Shown: one piece after another, positions 11,223-22,739 of the stretch
Layout of the letters: each line of letters opens with the position of its first letter
How positions within the stretch are numbered: position 1 is the stretch's first letter
NCBI GenBank assembly: GCA_025602905.1
Contig: JAHLKI010000003.1
Span: forward strand, 1,302,001-1,366,000
Source of the DNA: Phlyctochytrium arcticum
Taxonomy: Eukaryota > Chytridiomycota > Chytridiomycetes > Chytridiales > Chytridiaceae
Reading direction: 5' to 3'
Length of the DNA: 64,000 nt
Made by a program: the position numbers and the translations under genes
The notes under the pieces: generated by a model
What the model saw: the letters and a program-made list of their open reading frames with translations, nothing else
What the model was told of the DNA's origin: nothing
The model's database searches: none

Positions 11223-12049
11223 TTGAACGGCAAAGATTTCAAACATTTTGCCCAGATTGCACTATTTGTTCTTTTTGACTTGGTATTGGAAGATGTCTTC
11301 TCTTTGTGGGTTGCGACTGGCTACCTGGTTCGCGCCGTTTTCGCGAGAAGGCTGCAAGCCCAAAATGCGGTTCGGGAATTGCAACAAGTCATTGATGACT
11401 TTCTGTTCACCGTTCTTGGCTCAAACGCCCGATGGTTGAATAAAGCCAAATTTCACCTTTTGGTCCATATACCAAGATGTGTAGAACCATTTGAACCAGC
11501 AGTAACCCAGGGTACAGAAATGTGGGTTGTGCCACGCGTGCACCGCATGATTGATTGAAGTCTCATGTATCCCTTAGATTCGACAGCAACAACCATGTCA
11601 TTAGAGACACCTCCGCTCTCACCAATCGGTTGGCCCCATCACTTAATATTGCTAACGCGTTGGCCTTGTGGTATGTACACCGCCATGTGGCCGCTGGCGG
11701 TTGGTGGTGGGATGGAAGCAAATGGGTACGGGGCGGAAAGGACCTTATTCAGTATGCTTCAATGCAGTCAATTCGCAACATTTTGGAACAAACTGATCAA
11801 GATGAGGAATCTGAACAGCTAGCAGCCGGCCAAGTGACCTGCCCATTCCGTAGCAAGCGACAAGACCACAAATTTGATTGGCATTTAAGCGAGTGCGAGA
11901 CTGCTAAGGCCAACGGGGTGGCTCCGGCAGCCAGTAGCATCGTTGTATCAAGATGGAGGGCAGTTGGGACGCAATATGGAGAGCGCTGCAATGTCAGCAA
12001 GTTTGCACTTCTTGAGACTGGGGTGAGCTTCTCGAATATGCCTTTTTGA
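11223..12049 (+). pseudogene. Plavaka-like transposase fragment
   Basis: The first frame (11223-11558) reads DFKHFAQIALFVL and WLNKAKFHLLVHI...VEPFEPA; a second (11555-12049) reads TNRLAPSLNIANALA. These match the order of blocks in fungal Plavaka (CACTA-like) transposases: an NKPKFH-type motif, a GPA...TE motif, and an SNRxAPSxDIAxAFA-type motif. The frame changes between them and both ends are missing, so it is a dead fragment. Recognition is from memory of the family pattern. Confidence 0.6.
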
Positions 12050-12757
12050 TATATCAGACCTGACATCCTGAGCCTTAGGAGTTCTTCAGAATCACTGAAA
12101 TAGTGACCCACCAGGGCAGCACATCTTCCCCAGAAGTATCTGGCCAAATCTTCGTTGTCACACGATGAAAATACCACTCCCCCGTTATTCAACTTGCAAA
12201 TCCGCAAAGCAACTGTCTGGAGAGACTTGCGACCCCCAATCTTCTCGTTGGACCGGTTAACGTACAGCAACTATCCACCGCAGCCTGCACTGTAAACATG
12301 ACCAGCGGCGGCCCCAGAAGACGCGTGGAACGAGAACGGCAACAAGGACCATCCTTGACAATCAGTCATCGTGAGCATGATGAGACATTCGCGGTCAACT
12401 TGTTCTGTTTGAGAACTTCATGGCTGGATTCAGTATACCCCTTGCCCAGAATGCTTCCCGATGTGCCCGACTCTGTCAACGAGCGGCGAGTCTTACTTAA
12501 TTCATCTTTGGAAAGATTTGAGGAAGACCTGCTGGCAAGAGCAACGGCCACAACAGCAAGAAGAACAGCCAGAGCAGCCGAGGTCGGCCCCAACTCGCAA
12601 CCAGATAGCATCTGGCACGCATCACTAGTCAGCATTATGTTTTGTATTGCCAGTATATCAATGAGAAAACATGTTTGGCGCTCTAAGGACATCTCGGAAC
12701 ATTCTTGACCCAAAATGATATGGCAATAAGGTGTGAAAAGATGAGGTGTATTTGGAG
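12050..12757. other. no supported gene
   Basis: A 136-codon plus frame (12298-12708) and a 148-codon minus frame overlap here; neither shows a family motif. The stretch may be the decayed tail of the Plavaka-like element. Confidence 0.4.
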
Positions 12758-12764
12758 TATAAAA
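12758..12764 (+). promoter_or_regulatory. TATA box of the 12855 gene
   Basis: TATAAAA, 91 bp upstream of ATG 12855, a plausible core promoter position. Confidence 0.55.
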
Positions 12765-12854
12765 GCTGGACACTGTTTGGTATTTCCCTGTCTTCCCAGT
12801 CCCTTTTTTCAATCTTCTGCCATTTCCTTCTTTTACTCAAACTTTTTAGCCCCA

Positions 12855-13679
12855 ATGTTGTCTCTTCAATCACCATTTACCACACCCACCCGTGGAAGCA
12901 CCAGCAACGACAGAAACTCTCAAATGGATGATGTTCGCCACCGCGCCACGTTCCTAGCAGACGGTTTGGATGGGGGAGACGGCCGTCCAGGTGGTCCCTC
13001 ATCCCCACCACCAGGAAGCAGCGAGCCCAACCCAGGACAAATCCTCCATCCGTCGGTAGTCAGTTGCATGCGACTCGCAGTTGAAAAGTTGTCGGAGGGA
13101 GACAACAATTTGAGGAACTTTTTACTTGACTACTGCGAGGTATGTGTTCGTGCTTCTTTTACATTGTATTTTTTGCCTTTTTCTAACTTGTCAAATTTCA
13201 TACAAATGTTCCTATAGGTTCCCCCTGCCGTCCAAGCAATTGTGGTCATGGCAAAGTTGGAGAAGCTGGAGAAGAAATTGGATGCCTTCATGGACCTGCA
13301 TCATCTGACAATTACTATCTCAGAGGATCTTTTAAAGGCACTGATCTCCGCTGCCAATGCCCGAGTCAACAACCCCTGCTGCAACTCGTACCAGCTAAAG
13401 GATTCTCTCGACGTCATCATCAAGAGCTTGAAGGACGATGGCGCCATCACGGCGGCCCAGGCCAGGTCCACCATGTTTGTTGACACAGTTGCCCCGAAGA
13501 TCGGCAGGGCATATTCAACAGCCAAAGGCAATATGATGAAGCGGGTGGATGGCAAATTCGCAAGTGCTGCCTTGGACAAATTTGCTGATTCTATGTTCAA
13601 TGTGCGTGGGACCAGGATTGAGGATGCCTATTGGCACAGGGCCGGGCTGATCCGACACTATTGGGAAAAATGGATCTAG
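12855..13679 (+). CDS. two-exon gene of unknown function
   Basis: Exon 1 is 12855-13139 and exon 2 13218-13679, joined by a 78-nt intron with GTATGT donor and CTATAG acceptor, giving 248 residues. The N-terminal 75 residues are low in order (Ser, Pro, Gly rich, PGGPSSPPPGSSEPNPG). The rest is helical, with a charged stretch VVMAKLEKLEKKLDAFMDL that could be a short coiled coil, and ends IRHYWEKWI before a TAG. The frame after the stop stays open for about 35 more codons (AQAERNLKRL), so the stop may be a mutation. No family recognised. A TATA box, intron and single frame argue for a genuine gene. Confidence 0.55.
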
Positions 13680-14788
13680 GCCCAGGCTGAGAGAAATTTG
13701 AAGCGTTTGTCCAAGACGTTGGATCCGGCAGGTACGCCCAACAGCGAGGCTGGTGAAGATGACGGCGAGGACGGCCACACGTTTTGAAAATTCTTGACCT
13801 ACTCGGTACAACAGCTGGATCAGTCGGCAGATGGGGGCCGGAGTGAGTGCAGATTGGTTTTGGAAGTGGATCGACGAACATTTGGCAGGGGTTCCACTGG
13901 GGGTTCCAAACGAAATCGGACGAGCACCCCTAGCAATGGTTTCACCGAATCAGGGGGTCAAGGCAAGGATGGAGCAGACAAGCCTGCAGCTGGGGGTGCA
14001 GGCGCAAACCTGGGTGAAGAGGAGGACACCCGCGGTTTGCATGTTTACGGCTACAACCCGGACTTGGGCTACTAGTACTAGGTAGATTTTTTGCAAATAG
14101 ATACTAGATAGCTGGTCCTGCTTTTGGGACAAATTTTGCGTGCACATTTTTATTTTCAAATTTTTCATTCATTTTCATTGGCGCAAATTCCAACGTGTTT
14201 ACTCGAGTATTTCAGAACACATAAATACACACTGATATAAATTGTGTATACACGAACCATACACACGTGTAAAGTCGAAGTGGCCCCCAAATCGTATATC
14301 TGCTAGTTGGAACACGAGTAAACTTGCCTCCACAAAAATGACAGAACACGTGTTAACAGCAAGCAAACGACGTTGCCAACACGTCGTTTAACTTTGGGCG
14401 TGTAGGCAGCTTCACCAAATGCTTCCAGTCCTTGTCAAACATCTTCCAGGTACATATACAGTACCTCAACTTCACCATCTTCACCGTATTTGGGGTGCGT
14501 ATTGGGCGCTGGAAAATTTGGTTGGATCCTACTTTTGTCCAGGTTGTTCGGACTTTGAATCTGTGGTGAGGACCGTGAGGTGCATCAAACTGAATCAATT
14601 GATGTAATTGAGCAGCAACTACAATCAAAATTGAATTGCCAATAACTTCTCTTATCATCCACCAACCTTTCCAATAAAGCTAGTCATCTGTACTATTTTC
14701 TTCGGTATTTCACATCTTGAATTATTGCATTATTCTTAGGATTTAATGTTAATCACTCTGCATGAATTTATGAATCATTTGACAGAAG
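13680..14788. other. about 1.1 kb, no clear gene
   Basis: Short frames at 13794-14085 (ADWFWKWIDEHLAG in one) may be further exons or decayed copies of the gene upstream. From 14160 the sequence is AT-rich with small palindromes. A TACAGTA lies at 14457-14463 without a comparison copy. Confidence 0.35.
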
Positions 14789-16065
14789 ATGTCCCAACTA
14801 CGCGCAGCTAATGCGATTAAAGCACAGAATTCATCAATTTGGTACCGTCGACAGAGATTGTTCAATGCTGTCTCGTCGTTCCAAGTCCCTCTCAATGAGT
14901 TCGATACTGAATGGAAGTTGGGTGATAACTTTCGGACGCAGCTCCACGTGTCTATAGCAAAACGATCCGGCATCAACAAAATCACATACAAATGCAAGTT
15001 CGGTAAGCACTGCAAGTCCAAAGGAAAGCGCAGCGACGACGAGGGGGAGCCTGAGAAAAAAAGGCGCGTCACAGCATTGATGAACGCACCGGGCAAGTCA
15101 CAATACCGCACAAGCCTGGATATGCGGAACATGGCAAAGGGCATGCTATTCATGTCGCCGATGATAGAAGCTATGCTCCCATGCCTCTGATTATGTCAAG
15201 GCAGAGGCCAGCTCTCCATATGCTCATGCAGACATTGCACACGCATTGCCGGAAATCATGGGTCGTGCGTCGTCCCCTTCTCGAATCAGTGCGCTTGGTT
15301 TAGACCGTATTTCTGCGCGTGTCGTCTACAATGCTGACAAGTGATGTGAGCCAGGCTATCCAATTGCTTTGAGAGGAAGGCTACATCGTTGTGAGACTTC
15401 TCAGCGGTAGTGGAGAACAAGCAGACGAGGGCTTTACGTTTGCCGTGGAACCAGGTCTGCGCTTGCTCTCGACCAATAGCTACCTTGTCCTCCTTGATTC
15501 GACCCGCAAGACCAATCGTTTCGATTGGAGGCTTTTCACCTGTATGGTGCGGGATAACTTTGGTAGCTGGCTGCCCGCCGCACAATTTTTCGTGCGTACG
15601 GAGAATGCCGACGCAGTTGCGAAAGGACTGCTGGAGCTGAGGAAGATGGTGCGAGAAGTGTGCAGTGTTGAATGGCAACCTAGAAACATGCAAATTGATC
15701 AATCCAATATTGAAAACAACGGAATCAGGCATGCTTTCCTTGGAATGGCTGCAGGCGAGGAGGAGATCAAGATTTGTTTTTGCAAGGTAAACCGTAATGC
15801 AGAATCCTGACTCTCAAAATTTGTTGACTTGAGCAACCGCTAGGTCCATGTCGTACGCACGTTAATGCGACGAGTCGCGAGTCATCACAATGCATTTGCC
15901 AAAGTGCTGATCGCGCTCAACAAAACAACATATGTGGGAGCCACAGCAGCCGTAGAAGAAGCAATGCAGGGGGCTCCCGCATTTATTGCTAATTACATCC
16001 AACGAAATTGGACAAATCGCGAGGAAATGGAGTGTTGGACGATGGCCGCCCCGCAACATTCCCCG
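14789..16065 (+). pseudogene. MULE-B transposase, part 1
   Basis: The N-terminal part (14789-15190) is Cys/Lys rich (KITYKCKFGKHCKSKG), like the FAR1-type domain of Mutator-like transposases. From about 15430 the DDE core reads SYLVLLDSTRKTNRFDW, then SVEWQPRNMQIDQSNIE, then CFCK|VHVVRTLMRRV across a GT-AG intron (about 15786-15843). It ends at QHSPILL, where element U1 begins; the protein resumes at 19647 with QTTSTNALESYHWLVKA. Outer ends of the element were not found. Confidence 0.75.
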
Positions 16066-16073
16066 ATCCTTCT
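16066..16073. repeat. 8-bp target duplication of U1, left
   Basis: ATCCTTCT, repeated at 19639-19646. Removing U1 and one copy restores the MULE-B frame QHSPILLQTTSTN. Confidence 0.95.
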
Positions 16074-16086
16074 CTCAGCGCAACCC
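16074..16086 (+). repeat. U1 terminal inverted repeat, left
   Basis: CTCAGCGCAACCC, the 3' end with respect to the gene. The next 45 bp are closely similar to the U2 3' end. Confidence 0.9.
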
Positions 16087-16486
16087 AAGATTTTGGCGCC
16101 AAAAATTTACATAAGCAATGTCCGACAGCCCGAACCATTTCCGCGAGAATGAAGGGATACCTGAAGGTGACCCAATTTCACCCAAACTTGATATAAAATA
16201 ACGAAACCGAGTAAACGAGAATGAAGGAAACATATCTAAGAAGCTAAGGAAAACATGGCCGCTACCTCAGACTATATAAAGGATAGAGTTTGACCCGAAA
16301 AACCAACAGTCTAAGCGCATCTAAGAATTTGATGGGGTACGTGAAATGCGTAAGCATGGTGAGATACACGAGCTACTGAGTTGATGTTGAAACTGATGAT
16401 TCTAAATAGTGTTTGAAAGAAGGTTGTTAATCGCTCATAGCCGGGAAAAGGACGCAACTCGCGAGACACTGAGCGGTACCTCTGGC

Positions 16487-19383
16487 TTAATTACCTTCAT
16501 CATCACGCACAAGTTCCTTGTCAATGTTGTTTGAAAAATGCTTCAGGGACTTGGTTGCAATCCACTGGTACATTGCTGTACATTGGCAGTTGAAGATCAC
16601 GCAACCGCAAGCGGTCAGATCTTGCTTCAGCGAGTCTGATTTTAAGAAATCTCGCACTGTGACTTTTTTGGCCTTACTGGGAGATGGCCCATTCGTAATG
16701 TCAGCAAGAGGGGTCTTTGCGACCGGCATTGGAACACTTTGAAACCCTTCAACATCGATGTGGTTGCCGAGATTTACGAAGGGTTGACGGCGCAGCGGCA
16801 AAGGCAGAAGTGACTCCCGGATGGTAGCTAAGACTACCACGGGGATCTTTTCTGCGCTGGCTGGAGGGAGGTTTACCGTAGTGTTCTCTTTGTTGGTTGT
16901 AGCTGACCCGGAAGAGAGTACAGGGTTGGTGACGGGTGGGGCTGGAGCTGGAGGGCGGAGAATCAGGTTGTAATGCGGCAGAGCAGACGCATATGGAATC
17001 TTATCATGTTGTCCAACGACGTCAAAAGTGAACTGAGAAAGGGTGGAGAACAGGTCCTTGAGATACGCAACCATCCTCGGGACGACATCATCGGCTGCCT
17101 TTTCTAGCGGGGATAGGGCGGGAGTACGGGCCGGACCAGAGGTACCTGGCTCGACTTTGATTGGCGAAACTGGTTGTCCACGTAGCGCCAACTCCCTTTC
17201 TGTCATAGCCGCAAGCTGCTTGATGGCAGACTCACCCCTCATGGCGGTTATCAACATTGCCTTTCTTGAGACCTGCGCATTAGTATCTTGAAAGCGGATG
17301 GCGGCCCGGAGGATGGAGTGAAATACTTCCAAATCCTCACTTGAGAAAGTGGAGAAAAGGAAAGCCATTGCAACATCTTTTGGTAGGTGGGAGGGAAGCT
17401 TTTCTAAGAGACCAAGCTGGTAGAGGACAATGTTCACGTAGTTTTTCTTTCCCAAAAGAGTGAACAACGGGAACAGCCGCTTGAGGCACATCTTGATCTG
17501 TTCGAGATCCCCACTACACAGTAAATACGGACAATCCACCGCAAGAGGAATGTGATCTTCGAAAAGCGAGATGATCGAATCCACCATCGCCTTGCGGACA
17601 GGTGTTGCCTTTATATTGCTGGATGCCGCCGCCTTGTAGGAACGCAAGACTTCCTTACGGCACTCTTGCCAAGCGGTCATAGAGAGGGCCAACATTGCCG
17701 TCCTGCGCTTTGGCCGCATGTTGATGGGAGCTGTGTTTTCCACGTCCGGATACCCGGCAACCCACAGCCGGTGTATGATTGTCCAACCATGGACAAGGAC
17801 TGCCTCCTGTATGTTCAGGGCTATATGCATATTGTCCGGGACCGGTAGGACGTGAGGCCTGAGATTACTATACTTGGCTGATCGCAGCAATTTGCTAGCG
17901 TACAGTACATCCAAACATAGTAATCGCCGGCCAAAACCACAGACTTACTAAATGAACCGTCTTTGTCAGGATAGTTGACTTTCGCCAAGAATGTCTCGAT
18001 ATTGTCCATCACTGGTTCCAAATCGAGAGCGGACTTCATAGGCTTGTTGTCGCTGCCGATAATGTGGAAATCCTCTTGCGATCCGGCCTTGGTAGCCATA
18101 CTGTAGGCGTACATTTTTTTGGACAAAACTTCACCGTTACGTAGTTCCGCATACGTCTGCGTTGCGGGAGCACACAGGACTGAGGGAATCCATGTTGTGT
18201 CCTGCAACACAGAAGCTAGAACATCGGTGATTGCAGGAGGAAGAGGTGGCAGTTCCCTGTGAAGCTTTACCGCATAGTTGGCGGTGGTCCTCGCACTCGT
18301 AAACTTTCCGGGTGCGTTTGCGGCATCTGGTACAGGGCGGACTTGACACCAATGGAAGTCATCAATGGTGACGACCAAGAGTGGGTCATTCTCCAAAATA
18401 TCTTTCACAACGCGCTCGTGGGCCGTCATGATCATGTTGTTCATCCGCGTAATCGATTTTGACGGATGATAGCCCAGATTCACCCGTGAAAGAAGCCGTT
18501 GGTCTGTGTGGGATCCCGTGATGAAGACAGATCCGATATATCGTTTGACGTAATCAGTCTTCCGGTCCATACACTGTCCCTCATAGCATATGGCAAAGAT
18601 CAAGTGCCGCTTCATTCGATCGTTGTAGAGAACAGAATACCGGCTTTCGTCATGTCTGACCATGAGTGACTTGAGCTCATATAGGCGGGGATACTGAGCG
18701 ACAAATTCGTCCATCTCGACGAACGGATTTCCTCCGAACGGATGAGCAATGAAGTTGCGCATTTCTTGGTGAAAATCAGCAAGAGTCGCAGGAGATGGTC
18801 CTGATGTTTCAGAAATATCAACATCATCGCCTTCAGGTTCCGGAAGCTCGAAGTCCGTCATCAAGATGACACTGCCATTCGCAACCGCATCGACAACGTT
18901 GTCGTCACTGACTTGAGCGTTCACTGCTGCATCCACCACATTGTCGGTACTGATGCTGGCTTCCTGAATGGCCGCAACCTCATTGGGTTGAGCAGGGATG
19001 ATGGGCCTGACGGCGGGCTGTCGAATGATCCCTGCTTTGTACCAGCGGGTTCGACACGCATTGCAAGCATACGGATCAGCAGCTCCTGGTCCAACCTGGG
19101 GCCTCAAACGTGCCGCCCGACGGCTGTCAAGTTCAGCCCAAATGAACTTGTGAAATCGGGTTGAGCTCTTGGTCCCGCAGCCGATGCATCCAGGGTTATA
19201 GCCATATTTGTTACCCCTCTTACCGGGTACCTGATCGTACCAGCTAAGTCCGTCTGAGACCTGGCGCTATAATGGTTGTAATAAGAAGAAGTAAAAGAAT
19301 GAGTGAACTGACTCCTACAGCCGGATAAAGGCTTGTTTTCGAGATCATGAAGATGCCCATCTCACCTTTCTTTTGGGCGGCAT
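16487..19383 (-). pseudogene. U-family protein (candidate transposase), 930 codons, one 5-bp frameshift
   Basis: Exon 1 (19383-19366) encodes MPPKRK; a 99-nt intron follows; exon 2 runs 19266-16487. The frame is broken only by the CAGTA insertion at 17903-17907; without it the coding length is exactly 931 codons. Visible parts: a two-Cys pair GCIGCG near residues 33-36 and a second CNAC near 74-77, a likely zinc-binding head; an acidic linker; VTIDDFHWCQ near 305; YAVKLHRELPPLPP; VVLAGDYYVWMY then HVLPVPDNMH near 475; and a C-terminal CGCVIFNCQC near 890, like a CXC module. The layout (Asp-rich block, GD block, HVLPV...H block) recalls fungal DUF6589 proteins, which I cannot confirm. Terminal repeats and target duplication make a transposase role likely. 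Confidence 0.75.
17903..17907. other. CAGTA insertion in the U1 coding region
   Basis: On the coding strand U1 reads GGATGTA-CTGTA-CGCTAGC where U2 reads GGATGTACGTCAAC. Deleting five bases rejoins VWMY to KLLRSAKYS and makes the whole exon one frame. Confidence 0.92.
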
Positions 19384-19556
19384 CCTGTCACTTGCGCGTC
19401 GTAATTCTAAAGATCCTGTGAGAGAGGTTCAGATAAAGTCACACAGCCTCCTTCTAATACCGGCTGAGGTGAGGTTTGAAAGTTTACTGGAGGTGTATAG
19501 TTGAAAAGATCGCGTGGAAATGGACAGATGGTGAACAAATGTTTTGCAATAACGTA

Positions 19557-19561
19557 CAGTA
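19557..19561. other. CAGTA insertion in the U1 5' region
   Basis: On the coding strand U1 reads TTTTA-CTGTA-CGTTATTGCAAAAC; U2 reads GCCTACATTTTTGCAAAAC. The alignment closes when CTGTA is removed. Confidence 0.65.
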
Positions 19562-19625
19562 AAACGGCGAGGTTGGATCTGCTTACTTAATGCCACAATG
19601 ACTGTGCCTCCCTATAGTAAAAGTC

Positions 19626-19638
19626 GGGTTGCGCTGAG
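19626..19638 (-). repeat. U1 terminal inverted repeat, right
   Basis: GGGTTGCGCTGAG, the 5' end with respect to the gene, inverted copy of 16074-16086. Confidence 0.9.
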
Positions 19639-19646
19639 ATCCTTCT
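19639..19646. repeat. 8-bp target duplication of U1, right
   Basis: ATCCTTCT, identical to 16066-16073. Confidence 0.95.
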
Positions 19647-20330
19647 ACAGACCACATCGACCAATGCACTCGAATCATACCATTGGCTTGTGAAAGCCAA
19701 CAAGAATGGTGGCAAACATTCCGGTATCCTCAAGGCGTGTTGCGGTCTTCGCAAGGTAAACAAGCAGCGCCGCGTGGAGGCGGATCGCTCCGAAATCCTT
19801 TTCCGCGAAAAGACTGTGAAAAACCTCGAATCGTATCCCCAGGTTGCCAAATTCCCCCATCCAGCTCAACAGCTTCTAATTGAGCAGATTATGGCGGTGG
19901 AGCAACAGGTTGCGAAAGGAAAGGCAGTGCCTGCGTATAATACGCTCGAATGCCAATGTCTGTTCGCGCGAAAGTACCTGCTCCCATGTAAACACATTTT
20001 CCAGGCAAACAGTTTCAGAAGGAAAAAGTCTTGACAGAAGAAATCTGGGCAAATTTCGCGTTGATGTTTGAAGAGACACGATTTGAAATTTACGAGCAAC
20101 AGGTCCACCAAGCAGCCATACTGGAACCCGTAAACCCCGTTGAGATTGCACGGAACCAGCAAAAAAGGAAGCTCAAGGCTGCAGCAGAAGAGCTTTCGAA
20201 TTACTATTTCCAATTGGAAGACAAGGTTGCGGTAGGTGACCCTTTTGCCACTACTGAGCTACAAACTATCCTTCAAACACTTGAATCATTTGTCACATCC
20301 CAGTCGCAACGTAAATGGACTTTCCACTGA
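19647..20330 (+). pseudogene. MULE-B transposase, part 2 (SWIM finger and tail)
   Basis: Continues part 1 with TTSTNALESYHWLVKA, the conserved third-acidic block of MULE transposases, then CQCLFARKYLLPCKHIF, a SWIM CxC...CxH finger, around 19950-20000. The frame changes near 20030, and a helical tail (EIWANFALMFEETRFEIYE) runs to a stop at 20330. Together with 14789-16065 this is one disrupted transposase gene. Confidence 0.75.
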
Positions 20331-20419
20331 GTCAAAAACGAGTAGCTTTAACTGTAAAATATACTTGTTGTACACAAAACTTGACCGGATATTGACTCCC
20401 AACAAGTCGTGCCGCTCCT

Positions 20420-21600
20420 CTAGTATTGATGACGGTATCCATAACACGAGTCGCTATTTTCTTTGGCAGACTCCATAGCTACCGGGACGATCCGTTTCCG
20501 CTTTGCAGGTAACTTTCCTCGCTCAAATGTTCGGGCTGCTTGATCGAGCATCTGGCAAAGGACTCCTTCACGCAAGGGGAACCAACCGAACCAATTCGGG
20601 TGGCTGCGCACAATCCTGGACAAACGTGGATCCAACCAAATTTTCCAGTGCCCAATACGCACCCCATATTCGGATTTGTTGTCAAAGTACTTTGACAGTT
20701 CGATTGAATGTTCAGTAGGATATGCCACCGACAAAGCAGTCGTTTTGTCTGGGGCCAAACACCTTTGAGGGCACCAATGAGTGCTTTTGCCCAAGACTGG
20801 CGTTAACAGACGGAGAAACCACACGTAGTCGGCACATTTGTCTTGTTCAACAATGCCAAAGGCGATGGAAAAGGTGTGATTTGCTGCGCTGACGCCAACC
20901 GCCTGCATCATTGGCATTTTGTACCTATTTGTTTGGTAGGTTGCGTCAATGATGACGACGTCAGCAAGACCAAAACAAACGACAAACGGTGCAATCTTCA
21001 TTCAGCGTGAAATCAGGTACCAAATGTTTTTGTCTGATCTTTTGCAACAGTGCCTCCATCATGGTCATGGTCCCCAATTCGTTCCTCTGCATTTGGGGGA
21101 TAATATTGGTGACATCTCGAGCGACAATGAGTTTTGGCCTGTCTGGATTGTTGTCGGAGAGCGATTGCACAATTTCTCCAGGGCTTTGGGCGTCCGCCAA
21201 GATGAGGCCATCCGCAAGGTTCTGAGTGGCTAGTCTCGCAGTGGGCAAGCTGGCGAGTTCGGTAGTGGTTCTCCTTGGGTGATTGATATGATGGTCATTC
21301 TTGTCCCCGTACTTTTGAATTTTCCATACTTCCCCAACCAACCCTAACCGCAATCTATAGGTGCACCCGACCTTCTTGCTCTCCATCTTTCTCATCGACG
21401 ACGGCGCCTGCGCTGGGGGCGACCCACGCTGGCAACACTGAAAGACTACCTGATGAAAAAATTTTGGAGTGCCCCAGCTATTTTCTTTCTGTTCAGAAAC
21501 GGCAAAACCCTGGCCAAGCACGTACTGCTTGACGCCGTCAATACCTTTCTGCATGGTGGCAAATTCCACATCCGCCCATCTTCAGGAGCCAATGGACCGT
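20420..21600 (-). pseudogene. MULE-C transposase, N-terminal half
   Basis: Minus strand. The upstream part (21569-20961) has a FAR1-like head with KKVGCTYRLRLGL and KYGDKNDHHINHP. The next frame reads DVVIIDATYQTNRYKM and YVWFLRLLTPVLGK, the first acidic strand and following block of a MULE DDE domain. The SWIM finger and the third acidic block are missing, and two fr​ames are used, so this is a truncated relic. It is convergent with MULE-B, whose end lies 90 bp away. Confidence 0.7.
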
Positions 21601-22739
21601 GGCAGGAGGCGGCTTGCGCTATGATAGCATTTTGCCATGGTGCATCAGTTGAAGTATCAGGAGGTCTGCTTGGGAGGTGGATGACTTGACCGACAGTGGA
21701 CATCTCGGATTATTGTGTTTTGGTGTGGGGCAGGTTCTTTGCTTCAGAAGAATGGGGTGAACCTGAGTGGCAATTGGACAGCCGGAGCGGAGTTTTGTTT
21801 GCCAAAAGTGCTCAGCCACATCTCGGACAAGCATTCGGACATGGTAATATCTCGCGCAGACGCCTTCTAACCTTTGTCTTTCAGGGCATCAAGTCGTCGG
21901 CGTTTACCATTAGTCTAGTTCCTTGTTTATTTTTCAATGGTTTTGAGTATCCATTAGTTTGATTTTTCTCAAAATTTTGCTGAGCATATCAATTAATACA
22001 TTGGCTCCTTCCCTATGCAAATGCTAGGCTCAACATCTATGCCCAACAGAAATTTTTCAACAGGATGTGTGTGCAAGGGTAGTGGCAAGATGCATGTGTA
22101 AACAATAGACAATGATTGGACAAGTATAACCAAACATTATTAACAAAAAAAGTTGTTAAAAGGCAATGGCTGAAGATGAACACAAAAGATGCAATGGCTT
22201 TGAAGAAACTGTTTACCTCCACTGAAATTGTGCAAGACAACCTAAACTGTACAGAGCTTTTGACTGAAATGCGGAGTGTCCCACTCATTTGGCCCTAAAA
22301 GGGTGTAATGCTTGCCCAAAGAGGTATCATTACCAAAACCACGACCCGGCGAGGTGGAACAGGCGTCCTCTTGAGCTGGGACATACCCAGTCTGGCGTGT
22401 TGGTTCTGGGAACCTTGGGACAGTGCTCGTGTATCAAAACAGAACCTTTTTTAAAAAAAAGTCCATAGGGAAAAGACTATCATCGCCACACATAAACAAG
22501 AGCAAGTCTGATTAATAGTGATGAAAGTGAGGAAAAGAAAGGAGACAATAAATAAAACCGAGGGTCGAAAGATGAGAGAATTTAAAACCAGGTGAACAAG
22601 AAGATGATAGTCAGGACATGATCGTTGCTATGCAACCGACAACATCAGGTACTGTAAGCTTTGCCCCTGGGACATAATGGGATTAGCTGACACTTTCCTG
22701 AAGCAAAGCAAGAGGCATCATCAACTCACCACACTGACT
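21601..22739. other. about 1.1 kb, no supported gene
   Basis: Short frames only (for example 21696-21962) without a motif. AT-rich from 21900. A TACTGTA at 22650-22656 has no comparison copy. Confidence 0.4.

Larger units (their letters stand above)
16074..19638 (-). mobile_element. U1: complete DNA element of an unassigned family
   Basis: 3,565 bp bounded by CTCAGCGCAACCC and its inverted copy GGGTTGCGCTGAG, with the 8-bp duplication ATCCTTCT. One gene on the minus strand occupies most of it. U2 (43.7-56.3 kb) is a second, dead copy: its 3' end (ending 56304) carries the same inner and terminal sequence, CTCAGTGCAACCC in reverse. Eight-bp duplications are known for hAT and for the Zisupton/KDZ group, but none of their motifs are obvious here. 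Inserted into MULE-B, so younger than it. Confidence 0.92.

Noticed and set aside
11797..12270. 157-codon minus-strand frame
   Set aside because: Opposite the Plavaka-like fragment; no motif.
18099..18105. TACTGTA in U1 as another scar
   Set aside because: U2 has the same length here and the codons for AYSMATK are natural, so no insertion occurred.
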